DNA from: Antennarius striatus
Taxonomy: Eukaryota; Chordata; Actinopteri; Lophiiformes; Antennariidae
NCBI RefSeq assembly: GCF_040054535.1
Contig: NC_090791.1
Location: 15,064,327-15,128,326 of the forward strand
Direction of reading: 5' to 3'
DNA: 64,000 bases
Made by a program: the position numbers and the translations under genes. Of this stretch, positions 1 through 10,771 are shown in pieces. The notes below the pieces were generated by a model. That model was not told where the DNA came from, ran no database searches, and saw only the letters and a list, made by a program, of their open reading frames with translations. Position 1 is the stretch's first letter, and every line of letters starts with the position of its first letter.

Positions 1-943
1 AAAGGCAAGGCAGCACCGCAGTAAGAACTCCAGAGGAGTAGGGGAGCATCACCCTGCCTGCATGCTGGATAAACTCTCGCATCCAGGTCATTGCCGTCAA
101 CTGGATCAGATCGTTTGTGAGCTTTGTTTCATCTGCTACCTGACAGTGGATGACAAGTATATTGGCCATCTCAGCAAATTTCACACTGGAAGGTGTTTTC
201 TTGATCTCCTTCAAAAACTCTGCCAGGACTACCTCACACGTCCTACGGATCTCCTTGCTGTTGTCTCCTAGGATCTGGAAGAGTCCATCCAGGATCTCAG
301 GGAGGTAGTCTAAGAGGTTTATGTCTGGCACGGACTCAAGAACATGAATCCAGGAAATGATGAACTGTCTAGCGTATTGATTATTGGAGTAGATTCTCTC
401 TCTGAGGAGGGGGACAAAAGCCACTAGGTCAAACTTGTTGCTCTCTGTCACAATGTCCTTCAGCAGTCTGTCCAGGAGCTCAGATCCACTTTTCACATTG
501 GGGTCTGGATCTGCTGCCAGCTTACTGAGACCATCAAACAGCAGGTTGAAGTGGGGCAACACTGCTCCTCTGGCCACTTTGACGATATTATAAAGGGCCT
601 CACATGCATAATAGCGTAAGCGGCTGTCTGCGTCATTGAAACATGTGAGCACGGGTTCAATGAGCTCCTTCAGATACAGACCTGAGTCCTTACCCAGGGC
701 GATGGAGCAGGCTGCCAGTCCGATCAAACCCCCTTTCCGGCTGTGGGGGTGTTGGGAAAGCGCGAACTCCGAGGCCAGGATCTGGATCACGTGTCTGATC
801 TGCGTGGAATTATTCTGAGCAACAAATTCCCGCACCAGCTTCTCAATTTCCAGAGCGGCGACTTTCCTCTTCTCGTACAGCTTGTCATTCAGAGCTCTGA
901 CGATGTTCGGCGTCAAAGGCGAAAAGTCTTTTTCCGAGCTCAT
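1..943 (-). CDS. vac14: VAC14, scaffold of the PIKfyve-FIG4 complex (5' part, runs off the window)
   Basis: The reverse strand reads open from ATG at 943-941 to base 1, giving 314 codons with no stop and no splice signal. The N-terminus reads [18 protein letters not shown] and continues through [34 protein letters not shown] and [20 protein letters not shown], almost word for word human VAC14. VAC14 is an all-HEAT-repeat scaffold that holds PIKfyve kinase and FIG4 phosphatase together on endolysosomal membranes to make PI(3,5)P2; the visible part is the N-terminal HEAT block. Human VAC14 is about 782 aa, so about 40% is here. The uninterrupted reading frame is odd, because human VAC14 is split into about 19 exons. 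This could be lineage-specific intron loss or a retrocopy, but the frame is intact. The start is the first ATG after an in-frame-free leader and matches the family N-terminus. Confidence 0.93.
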   Translation of the reverse strand, partial: MSSEKDFSPLTPNIVRALNDKLYEKRKVAALEIEKLVREFVAQNNSTQIRHVIQILASEFALSQHPHSRKGGLIGLAACSIALGKDSGLYLKELIEPVLTCFNDADSRLRYYACEALYNIVKVARGAVLPHFNLLFDGLSKLAADPDPNVKSGSELLDRLLKDIVTESNKFDLVAFVPLLRERIYSNNQYARQFIISWIHVLESVPDINLLDYLPEILDGLFQILGDNSKEIRRTCEVVLAEFLKEIKKTPSSVKFAEMANILVIHCQVADETKLTNDLIQLTAMTWMREFIQHAGRVMLPYSSGVLTAVLPCL

Positions 944-1207
944 GTTCGGAGCTGAGTAGTTCCAGATTCTCCCCACCGAAATTTACGTAAATACCAGAAA
1001 AAAAGTAGTCTGCGTTTAAGAACATTTACCAGTCTCGATTACTCTAACGTACCCGGAACAAAGCAGCTGACGGTTACATCCGCCGGAAATACGTCATGGT
1101 TGCAACCGCTATTGGTGTCCGGCTTGGCGGAGGTTAGCATCACAAGCTACACACAGGAGTCCGTCCAGTGCCTCTGGTTTATGCGGGGTTTTTCTTCCAC
1201 GCCGGTG
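944..1207. promoter_or_regulatory. Probable divergent promoter of vac14 (-) and zinc-finger gene 1 (+)
   Basis: Only 264 bases separate the two start codons, which face away from each other. The stretch has two CCGGAA ETS-type motifs (about 1052 and 1082), a TACGTCA CRE-like site near 1089, the perfect palindrome GGTTGCAACC just after it, and an inverted CCAAT box (ATTGG, about 1110). No TATA box is evident. This looks like a housekeeping bidirectional promoter. The motifs are seen; their use is inferred. Confidence 0.5.
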
Positions 1208-3229
1208 ATGTCGAGCCGCCTCACCTTTCACTTACAGCTCGCCTCCATCATGGAGACGATGACCAGGTCTGTCCTGAGTCAGGTCTACCAGCTGGTGGAC
1301 GAGGACTCCGGGAAGCTGCGGCTGGAATTGTCTCGACTCCTGGAGGTTAATTCCACCCTGGCGGACAGAGTCAGGAGTCTGGAATGTGAGCTCACCGCTG
1401 CGAGGCGAGACGCCCCCGAGACGAGCAGGACGAACCGCAGTGTGGGGGTCCAAACCGCTGCCTGCAGAGACGGGGAGGCTCATGGTGCGTTGCGTGGTCA
1501 CAATCAAACGAAATGAACTAAAAAAAAAAACTACCAGCATGGCTTCTTTGTTTACTTCTACAGCTAAAACATTTTTTGCATGTTATGTTTGACCCCCACC
1601 ACCACCAGCGGCCCAACCCCCCACCATAGCCGGGATTTTTGGGAAAGATTGGTGTATGAATCTGTGGAAAGACAGAGACCCAGACAGCCTGGATCGAGTC
1701 CCGCCACAGTCTCCTGAGGAAGTAAGAGGAAGGTTCACAGGTTACAGAAACGTGCATGTCAATAATAATAATGGTAAAAGAAATTAAATGCACAAATTGG
1801 AAAATTACCAAAAAAAATCAAAATTATCTATTGAACATTGAAAAGTACAGTAATTGCAGTTGCAGGGTGTAGATGTCCTGAAACATCTCTGGACTATAAA
1901 TATGTGTGTGCCTGCTTTTAAAGGGAGACCACGTTCATTTAAAAAAGGGTCATTACAGTATATTTGTGGCCATTCCTCATTACCAATCCTCAATCCCAGT
2001 CCCTTAGTCATGAGATTTTAATTTTAGTTTTGTTCAATTATTGTATACATCCACAAAAAAAAAAAAAAATCCTTTCCAAAGCTTTCACGGAGAACCATTA
2101 ACTCACATATACAAAGCTGTAACCATGGAAATTTTCTGTTATTGTTTGAATTCCTTTGGCAACTAATCACTTCAGTCTTTAAATTATTTCTGTCATAGAA
2201 AATAGACTACAGTTTAACATCTGAACTGTTCTTATTTAGAAGTCCGTAGCACCGCTACCTGACCACACTGCTGTAGCTGAAGTGACGGTGGACTCTGGTA
2301 GCTGCCAGGAGGCAACACTGAATGCAGAAGGTGAGACAGTGAAGGATCACTAGGTTGAGAGAATACACACAGCAAATGAGTTTATACTTTTTTCTGTTTG
2401 TTTTTTTTCCAAAACAGAACATGAAGAAATCCTGTCTACAGAACCACAACTGTCTATTGGGTACCAGACTAACAACACTTTCAGCATGTCATTCGATCAG
2501 GATGAAGAACAGATTTTGTCTGTATGTGTCACTGAAGACCCGTCTGTGCATCTGCTGTCCATCAATGACACTGAAGAGGCCTTCACTACTTATATGGTTC
2601 CAATTGAAGAGGATGACGATGATGATGTACAGTTTGTTGAAGAAAGTCAGCAGGAGCCTTTAATGAATGATACATGTGGGTCTGGCCACAATGAGCAGCA
2701 AACATTACCTTCTGACATCTGCCAAAATAGTTCTGCTCAGGATAAAGGTTCACAAGAAACTTCCCAAGATCCAAACAGAGACAAATTTACTTGTTCTATA
2801 TGTAGCAGGTCATTCTTCCACAGGGGGACTCTAACACATCATATGAAATCACACAGGTCTACCTTTTGTAATATTTGTAAGCAGTATTTCCCAAAGAGGG
2901 AAAAGATGATCTCACATACTTGTGTGCCGCCAGTCCCCAAAAAGAGTATCAGCAGGTCGTGTGAGCTGTGTGGGAAGACCTTTGCAAACCAATCGGCTCT
3001 GCGCATTCACTATGTTGTCCACACAGGAGAAAAGCCCTACAGGTGTGGCTTATGTGGGAAAGGGTTCACCCAGAAAGGCAATCTGAAATGTCATCTACGT
3101 ATCCATACTGGAGAGAGACCGTTCCGCTGTGTTCGATGTGGGAAGACCTTCACACAGAAGGTCAACCTCAACCATCATTTAATGGCACACAGATATCGGG
3201 AGGTTGTAGCAGAGAAGTCATTGCTATGA
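1208..3229 (+). CDS. C2H2 zinc-finger protein with N-terminal coiled coil (znf-1), 4 exons
   Basis: Coding exons are 1208-1484, 1630-1721, 2240-2330 and 2418-3229. Phases agree at each junction, giving 423 aa. Exon 1 encodes an amphipathic/coiled-coil leader (MSSRLTFHLQLASIM..., LRLELSRLLEVNSTLADRV) of the kind that opens a large teleost ZNF family. Exon 2 carries GIFGKDWCMNLWKD, nearly the same as exon 2 of the next gene. Exon 3 is short and acidic. Exon 4 begins with an acidic stretch including EEDDDDDVQFVEES, followed by fingers: one standard finger (FTCSICSRSFF...H), a degenerate one ending H-x-C (CNICKQYFPKREKMISHTC), then three finger units joined by TGEKPY and TGERPF linkers. It is probably a nuclear DNA-binding repressor or activator; the target is unknown. 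The 1208 ATG was chosen because the sister genes start the same way. Earlier in-frame ATGs exist at 1100 and 1181. Confidence 0.85.
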
Positions 3230-3375
3230 AATCTCTCACACATTTGTATGAATGGTAGTCTAAGTACCTGTAGGTGAAAAGGAATAGTAGTGATGTTATC
3301 TTTAATTTTTATGTATTCTCAAATTCTTGTAAAAGAAATCAATGTTGTGTATAAACCAGTTGTAGTATTGTCCAT

Positions 3376-3712
3376 TCATTCAGTTTCTACCGCATGTTCC
3401 GCTGCATGGCAACTCGGGGTTGCTGGAGCCTAACCCTGCTGACTTGAGTGAGAGGCGAGGGACACTCAGAGCACAACACCAGTACACTCCAGAACCACAT
3501 GGAAGGCAAACAACCACTCATGCACTCACATCCAAGGGCAACTTGGACCAATCAATCCACCTAAGCTTCTTAGAAGTGGGAGAAAGCCAGAGAGAACCCA
3601 CAGGGAGAACATACAAACTCCACACAGAGAAGAACTCGAACCCGAAATTATTTTACTGTGAGGCGGTGTACGGAGTGCACCACCGTGCTGCTGTATTGTA
3701 TGTTAAAAAATG
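3376..3712 (-). repeat. Teleost SINE/L2-tail-type retroposon fragment
   Basis: The reverse strand carries phrases typical of the very common fish retroposon: GGAGTTTGTATGTTCTCCCT, TGGTGCACTCCGTACACCGC and a degraded tail ending near the CATTCATTCAGTTTCTACCG segment. The copy is diverged and lies in 3' UTR or intergenic DNA. Family assignment (tRNA-SINE with an L2-like tail) is from memory of the consensus. Confidence 0.6.
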
Positions 3713-3788
3713 TTAAATGCTCTTATTTTGCCAGTCAATCTTGTAGCAATTCAGTGTTCTAAACCTTTTTTGTGTTTACAGTAAAGCA

Positions 3789-3794
3789 AATAAA
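3789..3794 (+). terminator. Poly(A) signal candidate for znf-1
   Basis: AATAAA lies 560 bases past the znf-1 stop, just after the SINE remnant. An AATAAA on the other strand near 3815-3825 could serve the convergent znf-2, so the two 3' ends may meet here. Confidence 0.4.
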
Positions 3795-4577
3795 AGTTCT
3801 CATGGTTAAAATTTTATTTGCTCAAATGTTTCTCGTTACGTTAGGAATCACTTTGTCAAAACTAGACATTACATTAAATCATCTTGATCAATGTTAGCCC
3901 TACATATTTAGCACTACAAAGGTTAGTCTGGACGGGGTTCTGTCAGGGACATGCAGGTTTGGAAGGACGAGCGGAGATTCTTCGGCAGGGAAGACTCAGT
4001 TGGTGTGGTCTGTTCAGGATGACAGTTCAATAAAGAAAAAGTTTTTTGACAAAGACGGCTAACATTCAGATAAAAACACAAGTTTGGCTTGACTTCACAG
4101 TGTTTCTCACAGTTTGCTTTTATTAATAGTTAAACCTGAAGAATTTTAATTCATTTAAATACTATATGACTGAAACATGTCTTCTTAATCATTGGTAAAC
4201 AAACCAGCTGACTCACTCTGTCAAGTTAAACAGAGAAATGAGGCATTACTAATAGAAAGCAACAACAAGACATAACCAATGAAGTAAAGAGTTGTTACTT
4301 TAAAGGTTCTACATTGTGAAGAGGTAGTTTTTAAGGGTAGCAACATTTGTACAGTGGAATTTGCCTTAACCTGACCATTAAATGGTATATCTCTTAGCAT
4401 TAAAACACAACTGTCACATGGACGGTAAGATTTGATAAAGATGGTAATAAATTTACATTTTTCCTATTCATACTGTGTTGCATATAAATATTTTGGCACA
4501 TGTTCAACCACTTTGAGCAATACAGGGAGCACTTTAGTAGATACACAGGCTGCGATCAGAGTAGAATTTTGGGGAAG

Positions 4578-6104
4578 TCAAGAGAAACACTGATGGTGAT
4601 TTAAGCCATACTTATACGCATAACATTTCCCACAATCCACACAGCTATAAGGCTTTTCACCGGTGTGTGTTCGAAGATGTATGTTCAGAGAGCTTTTCTG
4701 AGAAAAACTTTTGCCACAGTCTGGACAACTGTAAGGCTTCTCCCCGGAGTGCACACGCTGGTGCAGTTTCAAGTATGTTTTCTGTGCAAACCTTTTACCG
4801 CAAACTGTGCAGCTGAAAGGCTTCTCACCAGAATGACGCCTGATGTGGACTTTTAGACTACTCAAATAGTTAAATAGCTTCCCACAGAATAAACACTGAA
4901 AGCGTTTTGTCGGTTTCACAGCTTTTGGCTGAATATTGAGTTCTTTCGTTGCATTTGTGTTGATATTGTTGGTATAGTCAGAATATTCTGTTGCAGCTGA
5001 AAGAGGATTTGCGTTATCGGTCAAAATGCTCATCGCTGCGTCATCTATTAACTTGTCCATAAGAGTCGACTGTGCGCGCAGTAGTGTCTGACTGTGAGCC
5101 GTCATGGGAAAGTTGTTCAATTCCCCCGATTGAAGCTGCAGCTCATCAACAGATCTATGAAGCATGGTCTCCTCCTCAAAAATTCCAACAACTGTCAAAT
5201 GAGAATAAATGAGATTAAATCACAGATATTTCTAAGGATATTATTGTCTGGTTTGGTTTTATCGATTCAAACGTACTCTTCCTGTCTTCGGTCAGCCTCA
5301 TCTGTTGACCGATGGGGTGATCGTCGTATGTCTCCTCCTTGACAAAGATGAGATCAGATTCTCGCTCCAGTAAATCGACGGCCTACCAAAGACAGACAGG
5401 ATCGTTCAGTCATCGCCCGTCACGGGGGAAAAGGGGAGTGGGTCTGAATGGGTGAAAGAGCAGAGATGACCGACTCACCTGTGTTGCCATGCTGGTCATA
5501 GCGGTCGCCACCTGAGGTTTACGCTGAGATGAGTGTTTCTCCTCTTTCCACAGATCCATGCACCAGTCCTTTCCAAAAACTCCATCGATAGCCAGAGCAG
5601 ACTGCTGTTGTTCTGGAATAACAAGCAGATAGGACACCATGACCTTCTACAACCTCGACAAAGGGAAGCTTTATGACCAACACTCAGTGAAATCACTAAT
5701 GTAATGAGGATCAGCTGTAGTCTACACCACAGCTGATCAGCCTGCTCCGGTCTGTCGTATTAACACCCCGTCTGACCTGCTGGGGTGAACCCGGACAGAG
5801 TGACAGGCCGGGCGGACGGCGGAGCGAGGTGACCATCCTGACCTGCGGGGTGTCGGTGCTCCACGCCGGTGACGTGACCCGGGTAGGTCTGCGCCTCCCT
5901 GGCGGCTCTCAGCTGGACCTCCAGCGAGTAGCACTTCTTCTTCAGCGCCTCGTTCTCCGTCTTGTGGAGGGACAGCTCGGTGTGAAGGACGGAGGAGCAT
6001 TCGTCTGCCAGATTGCCTATTTCCACCAGAGCCGCCTTCGTTAGCTTGTCCAGGATGGTGGCTAACTGCAGGCGGAAGTTTCGGTTGGTCGTGTCGCACA
6101 TCAT
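4578..6104 (-). CDS. C2H2 zinc-finger protein with N-terminal coiled coil (znf-2), 4 exons
   Basis: Reverse-strand coding exons are 6104-5843, 5612-5479, 5382-5277 and 5191-4578; phases agree, giving 371 aa. Exon 1 (MMCDTTNRNFRLQLATIL..., ELSLHKTENEALKKKCYSLE) is the family's coiled-coil leader. Exon 2 carries GVFGKDWCMDLWKEEK, matching znf-1 exon 2. Exon 3 (ERESDLIFVKEETYDDHP) contains a VKEE SUMO-type motif. The last exon has three good C2H2 fingers (FQCLFCGKLF, FSCTVCGKRF, YSCPDCGKSF) with SGEKPF and TGEKPY linkers. A fourth finger is cut short: it ends HHQCFS and lacks a normal second histidine. Either of two adjacent ATGs (6104 or 6101) could start it. It is a probable nuclear DNA-binding factor with unknown targets, and a local paralogue of the genes on either side. 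Confidence 0.85.
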
Positions 6105-6380
6105 CTCGACGGGGAACGCTCAGTTTTCAAAGGAAAAAAATAGTCAATCCCTTGCGAAAATGGGGTGCTTTTTAATATAGATGCGATGTAGCTGGGCCGC
6201 AAAGGATTGTGGGAGATCGGCCTTGCTGCAAACTGGCGTCTACAACACACTGTAGGACACGCCCACTGAACCCAGGACACGCCCACCGGGATATTTTCCT
6301 GACCATAATTGTCGGTTCAGTGTGTCCGTAAATACGCCTGTCCTCCAGGGATTTAAAGGACCCCACTCATATTTTCAGCC

Positions 6381-6449
6381 TAGTTTGAAAAATAATACCG
6401 TATTTTAAAATAGGTAGTACATCTATCTCTACACTGATCGTCTATAGCT

Positions 6450-6481
<32 letters not shown>

Positions 6482-6554
6482 TATTTAAATATATAGCTAT
6501 AGACGATCCGTGTAGAGATGTACCACCTATTTTAATATACGGTATTATATTTGA

Positions 6555-6632
<78 letters not shown>

Positions 6633-6664
6633 TCAAATATAACACCGTATTTTAAAATAGGTGG

Positions 6665-6711
<47 letters not shown>
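6381..6711. repeat. TA-rich palindromic repeat cluster
   Basis: A roughly 70-base unit beginning TAGTTTGAAA and holding CCGTATTTTAAAATAGG occurs at about 6381-6450. It recurs inverted at about 6488-6562 (CCTATTTTAATATACGG) and again forward, cut short, at about 6628-6668. Alternating (TA)n tracts fill the gaps at about 6449-6474, 6558-6629 and 6668-6711. The arms could fold into long hairpins or cruciforms. I do not know the family; it behaves like a palindromic MITE or a slippage-grown hairpin. Confidence 0.8.
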
Positions 6712-6712
<1 letters not shown>

Positions 6713-7716
6713 TTTCTTTTTTGATGAATATGCGTGACTATTTTTTTTTGGGGGGGGGGGGGTTTAGATCTTGTTTCTGATGATTAAATAATTAACCATT
6801 AGTTTGCTAAGATTGAAGTCAGTGACAATGCAAATGGTTGAATGGATGAAGAAATTCACATCACATTCAACATCAACACTATGAATATACTCAGCCATGT
6901 TGTACATCAATATTCAAACCTATGTCAGGTCACGTGTGCTGTTGATGGAGCCTCACATAGTGAGTTGGACGGCAATGTGATAGATCACAGTTTGTGTGAT
7001 AGCCTGGAAACAGTCAGCTTAGAGAGCCTAGGCTTCCTGCAGCTTGTGTGTTACTATCCTGTTGTGGTGATCAAGCATGGAAAAATCAAGTTGTTTGTGA
7101 TCAGATAACAGCCAGCACTTTTTTTGCTGGAATAAATTAGTAGGTGTAAATTATTTGGAACAAATGGACCAAGACAATGCTAACAGAAAAGTGATCCTCT
7201 TCACCGTCTCTCTCCTACTCATGCATTTCCAGCTCCTGCCTCTTGTGAAGCTCCTTCAAGCCTCATGTTATCTCTGTCAAAAGCATCTGTCACAAACTGA
7301 TGTCTGTCTTCTTTGGCTTCACCACTTAATTCAGAGAATGAGTTTTAAAAGTAAACAAGGCCAAATAGTTTCTATAAATTTTCCACTTGCTGTATTCGAT
7401 TTCTTCCACCTTCGCTTCACCCACATTTTCAAAGGAACAGCCATTCTGTGACAAACCCTGGTGAAAGACCCAACAGTTACCTCTCCTGATTTCATCCACC
7501 TTCATATTGTCCATATCTTATATGTTCTCTGAAAGCTGATACTGCGTGACAAAGATGAAGTCAGACAGTATCGCTTTAGTATTAATTCACTTCAAACTCT
7601 TTGTGATAAAGATTTACTCTTGTTGACATGGTTTCTTTTATATTTTTGGTGGCTCTACCGTTCCTTAATTCTCCAAGCAGACTCAAACTCCTCTGCCTGT
7701 AAATTTGAATTATGCC

Positions 7717-7845
7717 TTTCAGTGGGTGGGTGCACTGGCGTTGCACCCGGAGTGTACCCTGCCCCACACCCCCAGCCAGCTGGGATAGGCTCCAGCACCT
7801 CACGACCCGCGACAGCGGATAGAGCAGACATTGAAAATGAATGAA
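7717..7845 (+). repeat. SINE/L2-tail fragment, forward
   Basis: GTGTACCCTGCC, AGCTGGGATAGGCTCCAGCA and GACAGCGGATAGAGCAGACA followed by an ATGAATGAAT end are the classic 3' tail of the fish SINE/L2-type retroposon. Only the 3' part is present. Confidence 0.7.
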
Positions 7846-8365
7846 TATCTAGCGCCCTCTACTGTCCAAGAAACTACAACACAATATTTATGGTTCAAAA
7901 TGATTCGCAGTCAGAAACACACGTAGCGTAACGAGTCTAATACATGAATAATATTGAAATACAAAATTTTTTAAGACTTAGGTTTCATCAAATATAAATA
8001 TCTTAAATATTTAACAAGCAAAATAAAAATTGTCACAGAATAAGTTTGTCAATGCAGTTACAATCCAATGACTCAAAATACTTTTATTTTAGTGTTTTAT
8101 TATAAAATAATTATTACCCTCGTTTTGTCTGGAGAAATACTGTTATTAAAGGAGCAGAGAACAAAAAAATCTTGTTCTGAGATCACTTTTCTCCTGTATT
8201 TCTGTACCTTTCACAAGATCTATGATTCTAAACATGGACTCAAAAGTCGGTCTCATTTATATTCCTAAAAAAGCTTTTGCTGAGGCAGCTGATCAGTTCC
8301 TGATGCGGTGTCACATTCAGGAGGACTTTCTTCATGTTATTTGACTGCCCACTGATTTAGAAGCT

Positions 8366-8545
8366 TCTTTAATTATCCATCCATCCACTTCCTTGCAGAT
8401 GAGAAAATTGAAATGGTCTCATCTATAGGTCTGTGGGAGCCTATACCAACTGGCTACAGGCAATAGGTGGGGTATACCCTGGGTAAACGCCAGGTCATTG
8501 TGGGGCTAAATGAAAGACAAACCCACATGCTGACACTCACACATA
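8366..8545 (-). repeat. SINE/L2-tail fragment, reverse
   Basis: This starts with the ATCCATCCATCCACTTCC tail, then holds degraded GGGTATACCCTGGGTAAACG and GACACTCACACATATG segments in reverse order. It is older and more diverged than the 7717 copy. Confidence 0.55.
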
Positions 8546-8755
8546 TGAGGTTCTTTTTATGTAATCAGTTTTGACAAATATCATTAACACAAGATTATTT
8601 AATAGATCAGTTGTCAGAAAGCACAAAACATTTTGTATCACATTGAGCTTGGACATTTTGGAAAGGGGATTGGCTCAAATGAAAATAATCCTAAAAGAAC
8701 TTTATTTCCCACAAATTCTTTCAGTTAAACAGGAGAAACTTCCTTTACTGGTTGT

Positions 8756-10771
8756 TTAGGTGGTTCCATTTATGAAAGTCCCACTAAATGTGGGTGCAGT
8801 AATCTCACTACTGTACATGTTTAGACTAGGATCTAGATGAACTGCTAGGTGCTTTTTCAGATTACAGTTTTTTGTAAAGCCTTTGCCACATTTGATACAA
8901 ACAAAAGGTTTTTCTCCTGTGTGTGTGCGCTGATGCATATCAAGAGTGCATTTCTGAATGAAACCCTTTCCACAAACAGGGCAGCGGTACGGCTTCTCTC
9001 CAGTGTGTGTGCGCTGATGTGTGTACAGATGCCCTTTTTGTGCATATCTCTTCCCACAAAGTGTACACCTGAACGGTTTCTCCCCAGTGTGACTTCTTTG
9101 GTGTATTTCCAGCTGGCTAAAACATCTGAAGCTCTTGCCGCACTGCAAGCAGCCAAATCTCTTGGTAGCTGAGTTCCTTAAGTTGTGAAGCTTCATATTC
9201 CTAAGTGCACTTAGGTTTTGTGAGGCAGCATTTTGGGACGAGCTTTTCCCTGCCTCTGGGTTGGTATGTAATGATGAAAGCTGTGGGTTCCAGTGTGTTT
9301 GTCTCCCCCCTGGTCCACTGAGAGATGACTGGGTGCTGAGGATAACAAAGCTGTCAGGAAACACAGGCTGCTGACGCTCTGTGATGGCGTACGGATGCTG
9401 CGTTACTTCAGGACTCTTCTGAGTACCTTTGACCTCTTCCTTTCCTGTTGACAGGACATGACCATGTTAAATTTGACTTCACTCTCACTGGGTTCACATT
9501 TAAGTTATTCTTTAGACCTCAAATGCTGCTGCTTTGAGTTTTGAGACTTAAGAATACAAGTTCTGAAAAAATAATAATCAATCCAATCAATCAATGCTTT
9601 ATTGTCACGTGTAAAACAATCACATAGAGCTGTCGCGGGGATTGAAATTCTTGTCACAAGCTCCCTCATACAATGCTTCAAAAGTATTAATAGATAGATA
9701 AATATAACTAAGTAATAACATATCGGCCTAAAAAGGTTATTAACAGCATATACACCACATAGAAAAATATTTAAAATTAAAAAAACGTGTAAAAAAAAAA
9801 GGGGGTTGTCAGTAAAGTGTGACATTACCTTGGTGACTTCCTAATCCTCTTTCACATTCACTAAACCGAAATAGTTCAAAGACAATATTTCTTAAGCTGT
9901 ATCAAATAGACTTCAACATTTTTTGTGGTTTCTTCTGAATTTTGTGTCAGCATATCTTCGAAAAACACCTCAACGTGCAAATGTAAGGAATTTGAGGATT
10001 TCACCATCTACAAATCATAATATAAATAAAATATTCAGAGGATTTCGGCAAAGTGAAAATCATGGGAAGCCAAGGAACAAAACGTTCATTAAATACTCAC
10101 CGTTTGCACTTAACCTGTCCTGTTCCGTGTGTCCACTGTCATCCTCTGATGGCTCTTCTTTAACAACTATCACGTTGCTCTTTTGCTCTTTTTGTTGATT
10201 TGGGACCTGATGAAAAATAAATTTATCATTATCGCTTGTTCCAAATGAAAAACACAGTGTATGGTGACAACAGTGTGACTGTAATAATATGATTTAAAGA
10301 CTCACTTCAGTCCCTTCACCCAGACGCAAGCTGCTCCTCTCTGTGGATGAAGTTATGTTTTCCCATGGGCTCTCACTAGGACGCAATAAACTTAGATTAG
10401 CTGACAAAGATGTATTTATGGTGGCACAGCAATACAGACACACTAAACGCCTGCAGGAATCAGCAGTCCTACCTTTTGGAGGCATGTCTTGTCCTGTTGA
10501 GGTCTAACACCCCGTCCTCTGAGCCGCCCCTCGCCGCTGAGCGCGCTGCGCCTGACGCGCCCTGCCTGCTCCCCTGAGCAATATAAAGCAATTTCTCCAT
10601 CAGCTGCAGTTTCTCTGTAAGAGATGCAATTTCGTTCCGCCCTCGAGTTATCTCTATTTTCAGCATCTTCGACTCGATCTCGACCAGCTTGCTTATTTCC
10701 ATTACAGCCGCTTTAGACAGCGCGTCCATGATGGAGACGAGCTGCGTCTGGAAGGAGAAAACTGCCGACAT
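8756..10771 (-). CDS. C2H2 zinc-finger protein with N-terminal coiled coil (znf-3), 4 exons
   Basis: Reverse-strand coding exons are 10771-10473, 10375-10306, 10206-10101 and 9444-8756; phases agree, giving 387 aa. Exon 1 (MSAVFSFQTQLVSIMDAL..., EIASLTEKLQLMEKLLYIA) is the same coiled-coil leader class as znf-1 and znf-2, but exon 2 has lost the GKDWCM motif and reads ESPWENITSSTE instead. Exon 3 carries VIVVKEEPSEDD, a SUMO-consensus acidic motif. The last exon ends in four clean C2H2 fingers (FGCLQCGKSF, FRCTLCGKRY, YRCPVCGKGF, FVCIKCGKGF) with TGEKPF and TGEKPY linkers. It is a likely sequence-specific nuclear factor of unknown target. It lies head to head with pgls, with 740 bases between start codons. 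Confidence 0.86.
9566..9690 (-). repeat. Retroposon 3' end-like repeat in the znf-3 last intron
   Basis: On the reverse strand this reads CAGCTCTATGTGATTG, then GTGACAATAAAGCATTGATTGATTGG, a widespread kind of fish retroposon tail with a built-in AATAAA and a short TTGA-type tail. A similar GCAATGACAATAAAAGGAAGCC end occurs at about 22787-22812. The family is not identified. Confidence 0.35.

Larger units (their letters stand above)
3230..4577. other. Convergent 3' UTR / intergenic stretch between znf-1 and znf-2
   Basis: Both flanking genes end here, tail to tail. Apart from the SINE/L2-tail remnant at about 3376-3712 and poly(A) signal candidates on both strands, I see AT-rich sequence with no coding potential or RNA gene. 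Confidence 0.6.
6105..8755. other. Intergenic stretch between znf-2 and znf-3
   Basis: It contains a TA-rich palindromic cluster (6381-6711), a poly-T/poly-G run (about 6741-6763) and two SINE-tail fragments (7717-7845 and 8366-8545). Short open frames at 6842-7108 and 7155-7451 have no recognisable domain or splice context, and I do not call them genes. The part just beyond 6104 is probably the znf-2 promoter. Confidence 0.6.

Noticed and set aside
6842-7108. 88-codon open frame on the plus strand.
   Set aside because: No domain, no splice context and no homologue recognised; a chance frame between repeats is as likely.
7450-7570. Possible decayed zinc-finger-gene exon on the reverse strand (SDFIFVTQ resembles SDLIFVKE of znf-2 exon 3, followed by a GTAACT donor).
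   Set aside because: Only about six residues match, a stop follows, and no neighbouring family exon or finger exon was found.
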